Position numbers and translations under genes: made by a program. From Candidatus Bathyarchaeota archaeon (GTDB taxonomy: Archaea; Thermoproteota; Bathyarchaeia; TCS64), in NCBI GenBank assembly GCA_016930055.1, contig JAFGHP010000074.1, positions 1 through 35,488 on the forward strand: a stretch of 35,488 nt of DNA, in the 5' to 3' direction. Below the pieces are notes generated by a model. That model was not told the origin of the DNA and ran no database searches. It worked only from the letters and a program-made list of their open reading frames with translations. Positions 22,769 to 31,611 of the stretch are shown in pieces; the first letter of the stretch is position 1, and the number at the start of each line of letters is the position of its first letter.

Positions 22769-23248
22769 TTAATTATCTTTAAGAATTACATCCTCGTATT
22801 CTTTTTCAAGTTTTAATTTATGCCCTAATTCCATTTGAGCAAAGTTATCCCACATAGCACTTAGAGGATGACCTTTGAATTGTTTAGCTAGTGCTGAATA
22901 AAATTCATAAGCAAGTTTTTCACTTTTTGCTGCAAATATCAATATTTCTTGATAAGTAGCATCTGATTTCAAATCAGCTTCTTTAAGAGGATCCGTTACG
23001 CCTAAATCTTTAACTAATTTTTTGAGATCCTGAATTTTTGATGTGTCCAAAACTTTTTTAGGGTCTTTCAAAGCTTTTTCGAAATATTCTTTATGCATCA
23101 ATTCATCTGCTGCAAGTTCTTTTAACATTTGTTTTGAACCTGGAGAAACAACTTTTTTTCCAGTATTTGTATACAACTGATATGCTCCTTCTTCCATAAT
23201 TATTCCTGTTTGGAGCGCTTTTTCAATAGTCCATTCATCAACAGACAT
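22769..23248 (-). CDS. Ferritin-like diiron protein (rubrerythrin erythrin domain)
   Basis: About 159 residues forming a four-helix bundle with the diiron ligand pattern: Glu in IIMEEGAYQLY, ExxH in ADELMHKEYF, Glu in AAKSEKLAYEFY, and ExxH in MELGHKLKLEKEY. It lacks the C-terminal rubredoxin domain of true rubrerythrins, so it matches the erythrin-only group thought to handle peroxide or iron. ATG 23248 (MSVDEW) is preferred because the TATA box lies about 31 bases before it; ATG 23260 would add MQIH. The upstream neighbour on the same strand ends 44 bases beyond, but the separate TATA box suggests its own promoter. Confidence 0.87.
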   Translation of the reverse strand: MSVDEWTIEKALQTGIIMEEGAYQLYTNTGKKVVSPGSKQMLKELAADELMHKEYFEKALKDPKKVLDTSKIQDLKKLVKDLGVTDPLKEADLKSDATYQEILIFAAKSEKLAYEFYSALAKQFKGHPLSAMWDNFAQMELGHKLKLEKEYEDVILKDN

Positions 23249-23273
23249 ATGTATCTGCAAGCAAAATGGGAAG

Positions 23274-23283
23274 CATTATATAA
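23274..23283 (-). promoter_or_regulatory. TATA box of the ferritin-like gene
   Basis: On the minus strand TTATATAAT precedes the two candidate starts, ATG 23260 and ATG 23248, by about 19 and 31 bases respectively. A start site near 23250 would make the mRNA almost leaderless. Confidence 0.5.
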
Positions 23284-23304
23284 AAATGTTGAAACATTAC
23301 CTTT

Positions 23305-24204
23305 TTAAATTTCAAAATATACAGCTGCTTTACAACTTTTAGGTAAAAAGGAATACAATCTTTGTCTTCCTTGGTCAAAAGCAAAACTACCTGCGCCTTC
23401 TTCAGTATTTAATTGTTGAATAATAGACATTTTTTCAGTGTCTATAGATAAGATTAAACCAAGTTTAGGTAATGCTGTATATAATAATTTTTTCCTTGGA
23501 TTAAACCATGTTACATCTGGTACACTAGGTATATCTAATGATGCAATCTCTACTCCTTTATCTATGTCTAAAGCAATAATTTTACCACCATCGCAAGCAA
23601 AATATGCAATATTCTTATTCTCATCAATGTCAAGTCCATGGGGCCATTGGCTTGAAAGTCTAGTTAATTGCCCTAATTCTCCAGTTTTAGGTGATAATGT
23701 AATATAACCTGAAGGATCTCGCACACATATTAAAAATACTCCCGATCTTGGAGAATATTTACACCACCTTGGTCTTCCAGGAAGTGTTACTGTTCTCATA
23801 ACTATCCCCCTCCATGGATCAATTAATCTTGCACAAAAATCACCGATATCTGCAACAAGTAAAACCCCGTGAGAATCGTCCCATGCTAATCCATTAGGCT
23901 TGCTTCCTGCTGAAACTGTTCGAAGTATTGTTCCTTTAGCTGCACTAATAATTAATACTTTTCCACTTGTCCTTGAAGCACCAAAAATGAAGCCTTCACT
24001 TTGAGCACAAATTACACCACTAGCTTCAGGACACCCTGATATTGACTTGATAAAAGTCTCCTTAACACCATCAAAAACTTCAATAGATCCAAGAGCAGGG
24101 TGAGCAACATATACCCAACTATTTGAATTATAAACATCTCCGTGATCAAAACCGCCTATTTGATGTGATGGAAGATTAATGAAATTGCTTAGCTTAAGGA
24201 CCAT
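23305..24204 (-). CDS. Cytoplasmic YncE/NHL-like beta-propeller protein
   Basis: A 299-residue beta-propeller. About six or seven blades recur with the pattern of an aromatic/Gly turn, then 'hhhhD..kG.hh' strands: VYVAHPALGSIEVFDG, GFIFGASRTSGKVLIISAAKG, GVLLVADIGDFCARLIDPWRG, IAYFACDGGKIIALDIDKG, LLYTALPKLGLILSIDTEK, RLYSFLPKSCKAAVYFEI. There is no signal peptide, unlike many archaeal surface propellers. Such proteins usually serve as binding platforms or lactonase-like enzymes; no catalytic residues can be assigned. It starts at ATG 24204 and diverges from the CinA-like gene. Confidence 0.8.
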   Translation of the reverse strand: MVLKLSNFINLPSHQIGGFDHGDVYNSNSWVYVAHPALGSIEVFDGVKETFIKSISGCPEASGVICAQSEGFIFGASRTSGKVLIISAAKGTILRTVSAGSKPNGLAWDDSHGVLLVADIGDFCARLIDPWRGIVMRTVTLPGRPRWCKYSPRSGVFLICVRDPSGYITLSPKTGELGQLTRLSSQWPHGLDIDENKNIAYFACDGGKIIALDIDKGVEIASLDIPSVPDVTWFNPRKKLLYTALPKLGLILSIDTEKMSIIQQLNTEEGAGSFAFDQGRQRLYSFLPKSCKAAVYFEI

Positions 24205-24367
24205 AAATGAACATTATCATTAACTGATATAGTTTTTCCGTTATCTTCATTAATAATATTCTAGTTAAACTAAAATTTTTGTAATTGGTCTTCTTATTTT
24301 AGTATTTTAAATGCTTTTTAATATTTTTATAGTATTCCATATAAAGTCGAATGTAACTTTTGATGAG

Positions 24368-25207
24368 ATGAAACATAAAGGAAGCCCTCGGATCGAAATT
24401 ATTGCTACAGGAGATGAACTAATTTATGGACGAATTTTGGATACAAACAGTAATTGGTTAGCAAAAAGATTAGCAGAAATTGGTGCAGAGTTAAGAAAAA
24501 TTACAGTTATAGGTGATGATTATGAAGATCTTTCTAAAGCACTTAATTCAGCTCTTCTTAGTGATGCTGAGATGATAATTTTTACTGGAGGGTTGGGTCC
24601 TTCAGAAGACGATTTTACTGTTGATGCGATAGGTAAAGCGCTCGGAATAAATGTAATCATTGATCAAAACGCCTTGAATAAAATTAAGGAGATCTATGCA
24701 AGAAGAGGATTAAATGATTCAGTTAGCATAAGTCGAGGAAGCAGAATGGCACGTATACTCGATGGTTCTTTTCCACTTCAAAACCCTATAGGTATGAGTG
24801 TTGGAATGAAGCTAAATTATAATAATAAAACAATTTTTTCTCTTCCTGGAATCCCTGTAGAAGTACAAGGTATTTTTGATACTCATATTACACCAATAAT
24901 TGAAGCAACTTCAACACACAAACTTTTAGGACGAACGTTTTATGTAACGATGGTTTGGAAAAATTTTTTTGATTTATACCGAAAGTTACAATCAGATTAC
25001 CCAGAAATATATATTAAAAATGCTGCTACTCCTCCGGGTCAAGATGATAAACGTGATCAAGTCCGTACAATTAAAATCGATATAGTAGTTCAAGCGGCAA
25101 CAATACCTGAAGCTGAAATTAAAATGAATTCGTTTATCAGTGATTATAAAAAACGTATTTTAACATTTGGTGATGGTAATATTACAGAATTTAATCCAAA
25201 AGTCTAA
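24368..25207 (+). CDS. CinA N-terminal (molybdopterin-binding-like) domain protein
   Basis: About 279 residues matching the MoCF/CinA nucleotide-binding fold: IEIIATGDELIYGRILDTNSNWLAKRL, the phosphate-binding IIFTGGLGPSEDDFTVDAIGKAL, and SLPGIPVEVQGIF. In CinA-type proteins this domain hydrolyses ADP-ribose or handles pterin/nucleotide substrates; the separate amidase domain (PncC) of full-length bacterial CinA is absent, as is usual in archaea. I chose ATG 24368 because the 19 residues upstream in the open frame are not conserved-looking and the family starts just before 'IEIIATGDE'. The CooT-like gene follows 28 bases later. Confidence 0.85.
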   Translation: MKHKGSPRIEIIATGDELIYGRILDTNSNWLAKRLAEIGAELRKITVIGDDYEDLSKALNSALLSDAEMIIFTGGLGPSEDDFTVDAIGKALGINVIIDQNALNKIKEIYARRGLNDSVSISRGSRMARILDGSFPLQNPIGMSVGMKLNYNNKTIFSLPGIPVEVQGIFDTHITPIIEATSTHKLLGRTFYVTMVWKNFFDLYRKLQSDYPEIYIKNAATPPGQDDKRDQVRTIKIDIVVQAATIPEAEIKMNSFISDYKKRILTFGDGNITEFNPKV

Positions 25208-25235
25208 AACAATACTTAAAACATTATTCATATTG

Positions 25236-25418
25236 ATGAGCTTTAAAGTATTTCTTTATGAAAATTTAATTATGGATAAGGTTTTGCTTGTCAAGGCAAA
25301 TGAGTATGGTGTTGCTTTAAAAGATGATTTTGGTGTATCAAAAATTATTGACAAAGTCTATATTTCTGAGGTTGATGGTTATAGAAATTTTATTGTTCTT
25401 CATTACTTTGGAAAATAG
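25236..25418 (+). CDS. CooT-family small protein
   Basis: A 60-residue beta-rich protein with the layout of CooT/RNA-binding-2 family proteins: a short N-terminal strand (MSFKVFLYENLIM), VLLVKANEYGVALKDDFG with the central DxFG turn, and a closing VYISEVDGYRNFIVLHYF. CooT of carbon-monoxide dehydrogenase systems binds nickel through Cys2; here residue 2 is Ser, so nickel binding in the same way is unlikely. ATG 25236 is the natural start, although the frame is open upstream into the cinA-like gene. Its last 29 bases overlap the convergent end of glyS. Confidence 0.7.
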   Translation: MSFKVFLYENLIMDKVLLVKANEYGVALKDDFGVSKIIDKVYISEVDGYRNFIVLHYFGK

Positions 25419-26934
25419 GACCTAACTCTGATATTTCTGCTCCTTTATAATATAGTTTTAATTTTTCTTCAAGTTCTTTTATTGATATACTTACTTGCAT
25501 CCATGTATCCCTATCTCTTATTGTTGCTATACCTTTTTCCTTCGTATCATAATCAATTGTTATAGCTAAGGGTGTACCAATTTCATCTTGGCGCGCATAT
25601 CTTCGTCCTATACTGCCTCCCTCATCATAAACTGCTCTGTATCCAGCGTCAAGTAATTGATTATAAATATGTAGAGCTATCTCAGGTAATCCATCTTTAC
25701 TTACTAATGGTTGTATTGAAATATGATAGGGTGCTAAATCTCTGGGAAATTTGAATATGTTTCTTTTTGCGTTATTGGCTTGTTTCTGAATGAAAGCAAA
25801 CTCCATTACTACATAAACTAATCTACCTAAACCAAATGATGGTTCAATCACATGAGGAATAAACCGAGTTTTATCAGGTCGAATAACAGTCATATCAACT
25901 CCACTTGCTTTCATGTGAGAATTTAGATCATAATCTGTCCTATTTGCGTGACCACTTACTTCAATCCATCCCCAGCTTTTGGTAAAAACTTCTTGATCGA
26001 AGGTTTGGCTACTATAATGGCTTCTTTCATTTGGTAGATGAGCACGGAATCTTTGTTTGTCATCACTTACTCCAAGAGCGCATAAAAATTTTTTAGATAC
26101 TCCCATAAAATATCCCTGCCATTCAGTTAAAAGGATCTTCCTATCAATTGCTTCTTTTACAGTAATCTCAATAGGGTCATCAACTTCTTTTTCAACCATG
26201 TCTTCAGTTAATAATCTAATTTTTTCGTTTTCAACATCTTTCAACCAAGGACATGATGGATTCAATGGATCAAAAAACAATTCAAGTTCCATTATATCAA
26301 ATTCTCTAGTTCTATGAACACCTCTTCTGGGGCTAATCTCATTTCTCATAACTCTTCCTTGTTGACAAATAGCAAATGGAATCCTTTCACGATTAGCTTG
26401 GAAGCAACGTTTAAAATTCATGAACATTCCTTGAGCTGCTTCAGGTCTCATGTAACCAATATCATTTCCAGTTGCACCTATCTGTGTTTGAAACATTGTA
26501 AGAACAAGAGTAGGTTCCTTTAATTCTCCCCCACATACTGGACACTTTATCTTATTCTCGATAAGTAACTGTTTAATCGCTTCCCCACCAAGGGCTTCAA
26601 CATGTTCTTTAGCTATTTTTTCTTCAATAAGGTGATCTGCTCTAAAACCTCTACCACATTGATTACATATTGTAGCATATTCTTTAAAATTAGCTAAATG
26701 ACCACTTGCTTCAAAAACTTTACTAGGATTAGTAATTGGGTCATCAATTTCGAAAAATCCTTGTTTTCTGATAAAATACTCTCTCCATAAAGCCTCGATG
26801 TTTCTTTTTAGTTTAACACCGTAGTCTCCATATGTAACATATCCTGCAATTCCACCATAAATTTCAAAGCTTGACCAAAAGAAACCTCTTCTTTTAGATA
26901 TTTCAGATATTATATCATAAATATTATTCGACAT
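25390..26934 (-). CDS. glyS: Glycyl-tRNA synthetase (dimeric alpha2 type)
   Basis: A 514-residue class II synthetase charging tRNA-Gly. Motifs: WxSFEIYGG and YGDYG at 20-38, the insertion zinc site Cys90/Cys93 (CNQC) with Cys131/Cys134 (CPVC), motif 2 GRVMRNEISPRRGVHRTREF, and motif 3 EPSFGLGRL, followed by a C-terminal anticodon-binding domain from about 395. It is the archaeal/eukaryal/Gram-positive dimeric form, not the bacterial alpha2beta2 type. Start ATG 26934. A short imperfect palindrome ATGGGGATGCTTCCCAT (26950-26966) lies just upstream. Its 3' end overlaps the CooT-like gene. Confidence 0.96.
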   Translation of the reverse strand: MSNNIYDIISEISKRRGFFWSSFEIYGGIAGYVTYGDYGVKLKRNIEALWREYFIRKQGFFEIDDPITNPSKVFEASGHLANFKEYATICNQCGRGFRADHLIEEKIAKEHVEALGGEAIKQLLIENKIKCPVCGGELKEPTLVLTMFQTQIGATGNDIGYMRPEAAQGMFMNFKRCFQANRERIPFAICQQGRVMRNEISPRRGVHRTREFDIMELELFFDPLNPSCPWLKDVENEKIRLLTEDMVEKEVDDPIEITVKEAIDRKILLTEWQGYFMGVSKKFLCALGVSDDKQRFRAHLPNERSHYSSQTFDQEVFTKSWGWIEVSGHANRTDYDLNSHMKASGVDMTVIRPDKTRFIPHVIEPSFGLGRLVYVVMEFAFIQKQANNAKRNIFKFPRDLAPYHISIQPLVSKDGLPEIALHIYNQLLDAGYRAVYDEGGSIGRRYARQDEIGTPLAITIDYDTKEKGIATIRDRDTWMQVSISIKELEEKLKLYYKGAEISELGPIFQSNEEQ

Positions 26935-27060
26935 TATTAATGACCTTGTATGGGGATGCTTCCCATCTACTTAATAAATAACACTACATTAAAAAATTTG
27001 GACGATATTTAACGTATATAAAATCGGTAAATTAATTGGTTAATACAATTTAAAAAATTA

Positions 27061-27930
27061 TTATTTTTTTAAATAAACATCTTTTATGGCGCTTACAGAT
27101 TTTAATGTTGCTTTGATACTGAAAGGTCTTTCAAAATTACAGATTAATGGTTGCCAAGGATCACCTACAGCTTCAAATTCTAATGAACCAATACCCATTT
27201 TTGCACTATTATCTATATGTTTGATTTGAGTAGGATCAAAACCCATTAATTTTGAACAAAGTGAATCAACAGATACTGGGTTAAATCCTGATACAATTAC
27301 TCCCATGTTGATGGGATTTCCTACAACTGGACCATTTCCTTCCATACAAATTAAACCATCAACTATATTCAAATCGCTTTTAATGGTTTTAGCTAATAAA
27401 GGTAAAATCTCATCAAGGTGTTTATGATACTTACTTTTTTTTGCTTCCTTAAAGCAACCATACAAATTTTTGATACTCAACGTTACTAATGTATGTCCAC
27501 ATGTTTTCATTTTGGATAAATTAACGACATAACCTGCATCAAGCATTATTTTTGGGATATTAATTTCTTTTTCATTAATTTTATAAACAGTACTTTCCTC
27601 TTTACTAAGATTTATAAAATTTACATTAAGCTCATTTAAAACATCTAATAAACCAGATTTTTTTACACGTATATCTGCTGTGTTATCAATGTTGTCTGAT
27701 TCAACAACTATTGGATTTCCTCCTTTTTCCCTAATTATGTTAATTGCAGATTTAATTATATTAAAGTCTGTAATTACCATTCCTTGAGGATTTTTTGAAT
27801 TACAAATGTTTGGTTTAATAATGACATCTATCCCTGATTTTATCTTAAAATCCCCTAGAAGTCCAACACTTTTTCTTGTTGTTTCATCTATACTGTTATT
27901 TACACGAACAATAGCAACTTTATTAGACAT
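27061..27930 (-). CDS. DUF362 family protein
   Basis: A 289-residue DUF362 protein: KPNICNSKNPQG near the start, VVNLSKMKTCGHTLVTLSIKNLYG in the middle, VDGLICMEGNGPVVGNP and PVSVDSLCSKLMGFDP toward the end. The family often carries ferredoxin-type cysteines, but I see no CxxCxxC cluster here. Function is unsettled. The gene overlaps the upstream Gfo/Idh gene by eight bases and is the last of a three-gene minus-strand operon, so it may act on the same substrate. Confidence 0.87.
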   Translation of the reverse strand: MSNKVAIVRVNNSIDETTRKSVGLLGDFKIKSGIDVIIKPNICNSKNPQGMVITDFNIIKSAINIIREKGGNPIVVESDNIDNTADIRVKKSGLLDVLNELNVNFINLSKEESTVYKINEKEINIPKIMLDAGYVVNLSKMKTCGHTLVTLSIKNLYGCFKEAKKSKYHKHLDEILPLLAKTIKSDLNIVDGLICMEGNGPVVGNPINMGVIVSGFNPVSVDSLCSKLMGFDPTQIKHIDNSAKMGIGSLEFEAVGDPWQPLICNFERPFSIKATLKSVSAIKDVYLKK

Positions 27931-28930
27931 TTAACAGCCTCCTTTCTGGTATGATTTCACCAGACATTTTTTCAATAATTTTTATCATATTAATTTCATC
28001 ATCGATAGTAATTTTTGGGTTAGTATTTCCACTAATTAGTTCAGCTAAATATTTATACAATTCACTAAAACTTGGGTGTTTAAATTGTATCAAATCTAAA
28101 TACCAATCTAAACCTCTTTCACTTTCAGTATAACTTTGTTTACCTTTTTCCATAGTATATTTATAAGGTTCTAGCATCAATTCAGTTTTTAATTTTCCAC
28201 TAGAACCCTCAACTATAATTTTAAATTGGGGAATTAGTTTAGTCCAACTTAAAGAACATTTAGCCTCAATTCCACTCTCGGTAATTAATGACACCTTCAT
28301 ATTGTCACATACTTCAAAATTTTTACACCACCACGAAACATCTTTAATATTATTTACATTTCCTGCAAGAACAATTATCACAGAAAGAATATGAGGCATA
28401 ATATCTTCAATAATACCTTTATTTTCTAAAATTCTAAAATTTGTTTTAGGATCATAAATTTGTAAATTATTTTCGAAGGTTATTAAAATATTTTTTAAAT
28501 CACCTATTGTATGTTCTTTATATTTTTCTACTAATTTCACAAATCCTGGAGAAAATATGTAGTTATGAACAGGTAACACTACTAAATCGGTTTCTTCTTT
28601 TTTTTGTTTAATTTTTAAGCATGAATCAATTGTTTGTGCTAGAGGTTTTTCACATAAAACATGTTTATTTTGATTAAGCGCATCAATTACCATTTGTTCA
28701 TGAAGTTTAGGTGGTGTATTAATAGCTACAGCATCAATATCTTCTCTCTTTAAAAGGTCTCTATAATCTTTGGTAATATATTCTGCCTTTGATAATTTTT
28801 GGACTTCTTTTAATCTATTTTCATCATTATCTGCAAGTCCTACTATTTTCCACTTTTTTGATATATCAATTGCTTTAAGATGAAACATAGTAGTAACCCG
28901 ACCACACCCAATAATTCCAAGACGACGCAT
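27923..28930 (-). CDS. Gfo/Idh/MocA family NAD(P)-dependent oxidoreductase
   Basis: A 335-residue oxidoreductase. The Rossmann dinucleotide motif is GIIGCGRVT at residues 5-13. NTPPKLHEQMVIDALNQNKHVLCEKPLA (the family's EKP motif, with the catalytic Lys) comes next, and the C-terminal alpha/beta substrate domain follows. It should oxidise a sugar or related polyol. It lies 36 bases after the membrane protein gene and overlaps DUF362, so the three probably work on one glycan, lipid or envelope component. Start ATG 28930. Confidence 0.92.
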   Translation of the reverse strand: MRRLGIIGCGRVTTMFHLKAIDISKKWKIVGLADNDENRLKEVQKLSKAEYITKDYRDLLKREDIDAVAINTPPKLHEQMVIDALNQNKHVLCEKPLAQTIDSCLKIKQKKEETDLVVLPVHNYIFSPGFVKLVEKYKEHTIGDLKNILITFENNLQIYDPKTNFRILENKGIIEDIMPHILSVIIVLAGNVNNIKDVSWWCKNFEVCDNMKVSLITESGIEAKCSLSWTKLIPQFKIIVEGSSGKLKTELMLEPYKYTMEKGKQSYTESERGLDWYLDLIQFKHPSFSELYKYLAELISGNTNPKITIDDEINMIKIIEKMSGEIIPERRLLNV

Positions 28931-28966
28931 ATGAAGCCCTTTCCTGTGATTAATGCTATGAACTCT

Positions 28967-29992
28967 TTATAAGTTGTTTTTTTTATTAAAGAGTTCTCTA
29001 AAACCAAAATTAAATGCAATAGGTGTGCATAAGATAACTTCAAACCAATAAGTAGCTAATCTTGTTAATAGACTTATACTAGCTGCTAAGTGAAGAGGTA
29101 TCCCTACTAAGACAAAGGCTCCAGTGAGACCTGCATCAATAACACCTAATCCACTTGGAATGAAAATATTAATTTGCTGAATAAACTCAACAACAGAATA
29201 AATTAAGATTAAAATAGGATAACTTAATTCAACTCCCAAACTTTTTGCTGAATAATAAGCTGTAATTGAACCACCTATCCAATGAAGAAAAATAAAGATA
29301 AAAGAAAAAGCTGTCATTAAAGAATTATTCTTCATTAACCGATTTGCTTCTTCAATATTATTTACAAAACCTTGAAAACCCATATCTTTATGCTCAAAAT
29401 CAATTAGATTGTCAAAAAATCTTTTCTTGATTATTTCAGGTGAATGATTATATATTATTTTTAAAGAAGAACTGTTTAGTAATGCTGCAAAAAATATACT
29501 AGTAAATATAGCAAAACAAACTGCAAATATAATTAACCAAGGCTCGATTGGTAGAATATCTTTATTAATCAAAATAATAAAAAGAGTGGCTAAACCGACT
29601 GATAAACCAAATGCAATGTTATAAAATGCTCTATGTGTAACTACACTACTAATCGCTGTACCTAAATTACTTTTTTTCTTTAAATTTAGTAAATAAGCTC
29701 TTACTACTTCTGTATTTAATGGAATTGGTATTATCCATCCAACAAATAAACTAGTATAAGTTAATTGAATACCTTCTAAAAAACTAATCTTAATATTCAT
29801 TACCTTCAGTAAAATCCACCATGATGCTGCAAAAAAAATTAAACTAATTTGATCAATTAAAACTGCTAATAAATAATAAAATAAATTTAAACGTCCCACT
29901 TCAAATAAGATTATGAATGGATTAGCCCAAATTAAATATATTATGAATAATAGTATTCCAGTGAAAGTTAGTACAATAACTCTACGATCCAA
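28967..29992 (-). CDS. Flippase-like integral membrane protein (LPG synthase TM domain / UPF0104)
   Basis: A 341-residue protein with about eight hydrophobic segments across its length, matching the lysylphosphatidylglycerol synthase transmembrane/flippase-like family. Landmarks are IPIPLNTEVVRAYLL (the conserved P.R..Y region of the first cytoplasmic loop) and PSGLGVIDAGLTGAFVLVG, the family's G.G..E-like segment near 290. Such proteins occur in lipid-linked glycan export or lipid modification. The start is TTG 29992, with only a weak AAGTGA upstream. It is the first gene of the operon with Gfo/Idh and DUF362, and diverges from the GNAT gene. Confidence 0.83.
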   Translation of the reverse strand: MDRRVIVLTFTGILLFIIYLIWANPFIILFEVGRLNLFYYLLAVLIDQISLIFFAASWWILLKVMNIKISFLEGIQLTYTSLFVGWIIPIPLNTEVVRAYLLNLKKKSNLGTAISSVVTHRAFYNIAFGLSVGLATLFIILINKDILPIEPWLIIFAVCFAIFTSIFFAALLNSSSLKIIYNHSPEIIKKRFFDNLIDFEHKDMGFQGFVNNIEEANRLMKNNSLMTAFSFIFIFLHWIGGSITAYYSAKSLGVELSYPILILIYSVVEFIQQINIFIPSGLGVIDAGLTGAFVLVGIPLHLAASISLLTRLATYWFEVILCTPIAFNFGFRELFNKKNNL

Positions 29993-30050
29993 TTCACTTT
30001 AGAGCATATTATCTTAACTCATAAATAATTTGACATTTATCTTTATTTTT

Positions 30051-30497
30051 ATGGATATTATTATTAAAAAAGCAAATTTAAAAGATATTTCAACAATTAA
30101 AAAAATTGAAGAAAATATTTATCCTGATCCCTGGCCACCAATTCTTTTTAAATTTTTATTAAGTAGATCACCAGATTTATTTTTCGTAGCAGTTCATAAC
30201 GAAGAAATTATCGGATACATTATTGGAGAAGTTATTAGTAAAAAAGGAATTTTATTTGGTCATGTATTGAATATTGCTGTAAAAGTTGATTGGAGAAAAA
30301 AAGGGATAGGTCAAAATCTTTTATATGAACTTGAAAAAAAATTTTTAGAAAAAAAAGTTACTCTCTCATATCTTGAAGTTAGAGAATCTAATTTAATTGC
30401 TCAAAATCTTTACATAAAAAATGGTTACAAAACCGTAGATGTTTTAGAGCTATATTATAAAGATGAAAACGGTTTAAGAATGGAGAAGAATCTATAA
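30051..30497 (+). CDS. GNAT N-acetyltransferase, RimI-like
   Basis: A 148-residue acetyltransferase with the GNAT acetyl-CoA loop VDWRKKGIGQNLL (R/Q-x-x-G-x-G type), preceded by the beta-strand GHVLNIAVK and followed by YLEVRESNLIAQNLYIKNGYK, the classic RimI/Nat signature. It probably acetylates protein N-termini. I chose ATG 30051 (MDIIIKKANLKDIS); TTG 30030 would add a hydrophobic septapeptide with no family support. It lies divergent to the flippase-like gene and 66 bases before the inositol-phosphate synthase. Confidence 0.88.
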   Translation: MDIIIKKANLKDISTIKKIEENIYPDPWPPILFKFLLSRSPDLFFVAVHNEEIIGYIIGEVISKKGILFGHVLNIAVKVDWRKKGIGQNLLYELEKKFLEKKVTLSYLEVRESNLIAQNLYIKNGYKTVDVLELYYKDENGLRMEKNL

Positions 30498-30563
30498 AAT
30501 AAAACGCTATACTTCTATATTTGTTCCTTTGCATCTATGTTTTGAAGAAGATAGGTGATTCAT

Positions 30564-31604
30564 GTGGGAGAAATACGAATAGCTGTCGCAGGGATTGGCA
30601 ATTGTTGTTCAAGTTTAATACAAGGTATTTATTATTACTCTAAACGTAAAGAAAAAACTGGTCTTTTACATGAGAATTTAGGTGGGTACAAAATATCTGA
30701 TATCAAATTTGTTGCTGCTTTTGATATATCAAATGAAAAAGTCGGTAAGGATTTATCAAAAGCAATCGATTCAAAACCTAATCAAATACTTGATATTAGT
30801 AGTGTACCCTATCTGAATGTCCCAGTTCAAATGGGTATAGATTTAGACAATAGTGACGATAATTCTATAATTAATATTATTAGATCTAAAGAAAAACCTG
30901 TAAAAGTATCTGAAGTATTGAAAAATGAAAAAGTTGATGTTTTTATTAATCTGATTTCAGGTGGCTCAAATCTTTCGTCTACTGCATATGCTGAAGAAGC
31001 ATTGAAAGCAGGATGTGCTTTTTTGAATGCCACTCCAGCCTCTATAGCTTCTGATAATGTTTTAGCATCAAAATATTTCGAAGCAGGTATCCCTTTAGCT
31101 GGGGATGATCTTTTAAATCAAATTGGTTCTACTATACTTCATATTGGTTTACTCGAATTTTTAAATAGTAGAGGTGTCAAAGTCTCTGAAAGCTACCAAC
31201 TTGATGTTGGTGGTGGAACTGAATCAATCAATACATTAGAAAAAACACGTGATACTAAAAGAGAAATAAAAACAAACACAGTAAAAAGCCATGTTCCTTA
31301 TACCTTTCCCATTGTTTCTGGTTCAACTGATTTTGTTGATTTTCTAAAAAATACTAGAGACAGTTTCTTTTGGATAAAAGGAACATATTTTGGTGGGGCC
31401 AACTTTTCAATCGATATTAAGTTAAGTAGTGTTGATGCAAATAACGGAGGATCAGTTCTTATGGATGTCATACGTGGATTGAAAATTGCTACTGATAAAG
31501 GATATAAAGGATCAATTGATGCATTATGTTCGTTTGGTTTTAAAAAATCAAAACAGAATAATCTCGTAGACTCTTATAGAGCTTTTAGAGATTTTATAGG
31601 ATAG
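30564..31604 (+). CDS. myo-Inositol-1-phosphate synthase
   Basis: About 346 residues of the Ino1 family, converting glucose-6-phosphate to inositol-3-phosphate with NAD. The N-terminal Rossmann motif is VAGIGNCCSSLIQG. LISGGSNLSSTAYAEEALKAGCAFLNATP, DDLLNQIGSTILH and LDVGGGTESINTLEK mark the catalytic half. In archaea the product feeds phosphatidylinositol-type (archaetidylinositol) lipids and compatible solutes. The start is probably GTG 30564, placed seven bases after the AGGTG core of AGGTGAT (30553-30559); GTG 30555 is in frame but lies inside this site. The GPN GTPase gene follows after seven bases. Confidence 0.92.
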   Translation: MGEIRIAVAGIGNCCSSLIQGIYYYSKRKEKTGLLHENLGGYKISDIKFVAAFDISNEKVGKDLSKAIDSKPNQILDISSVPYLNVPVQMGIDLDNSDDNSIINIIRSKEKPVKVSEVLKNEKVDVFINLISGGSNLSSTAYAEEALKAGCAFLNATPASIASDNVLASKYFEAGIPLAGDDLLNQIGSTILHIGLLEFLNSRGVKVSESYQLDVGGGTESINTLEKTRDTKREIKTNTVKSHVPYTFPIVSGSTDFVDFLKNTRDSFFWIKGTYFGGANFSIDIKLSSVDANNGGSVLMDVIRGLKIATDKGYKGSIDALCSFGFKKSKQNNLVDSYRAFRDFIG

Positions 31605-31611
31605 AATAAAT

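Noticed and set aside
25167-25235. Upstream extension of the CooT-like frame into the cinA-like gene
   Set aside because: Those 23 codons overlap the end of another gene out of frame and do not resemble the family N-terminus.
23262-26966. Shared 11-mer ATGGGAAGCAT upstream of the ferritin-like gene and of glyS, as a common operator
   Set aside because: Orientation relative to the genes differs, and 11-base matches are expected many times by chance in a window of this size.
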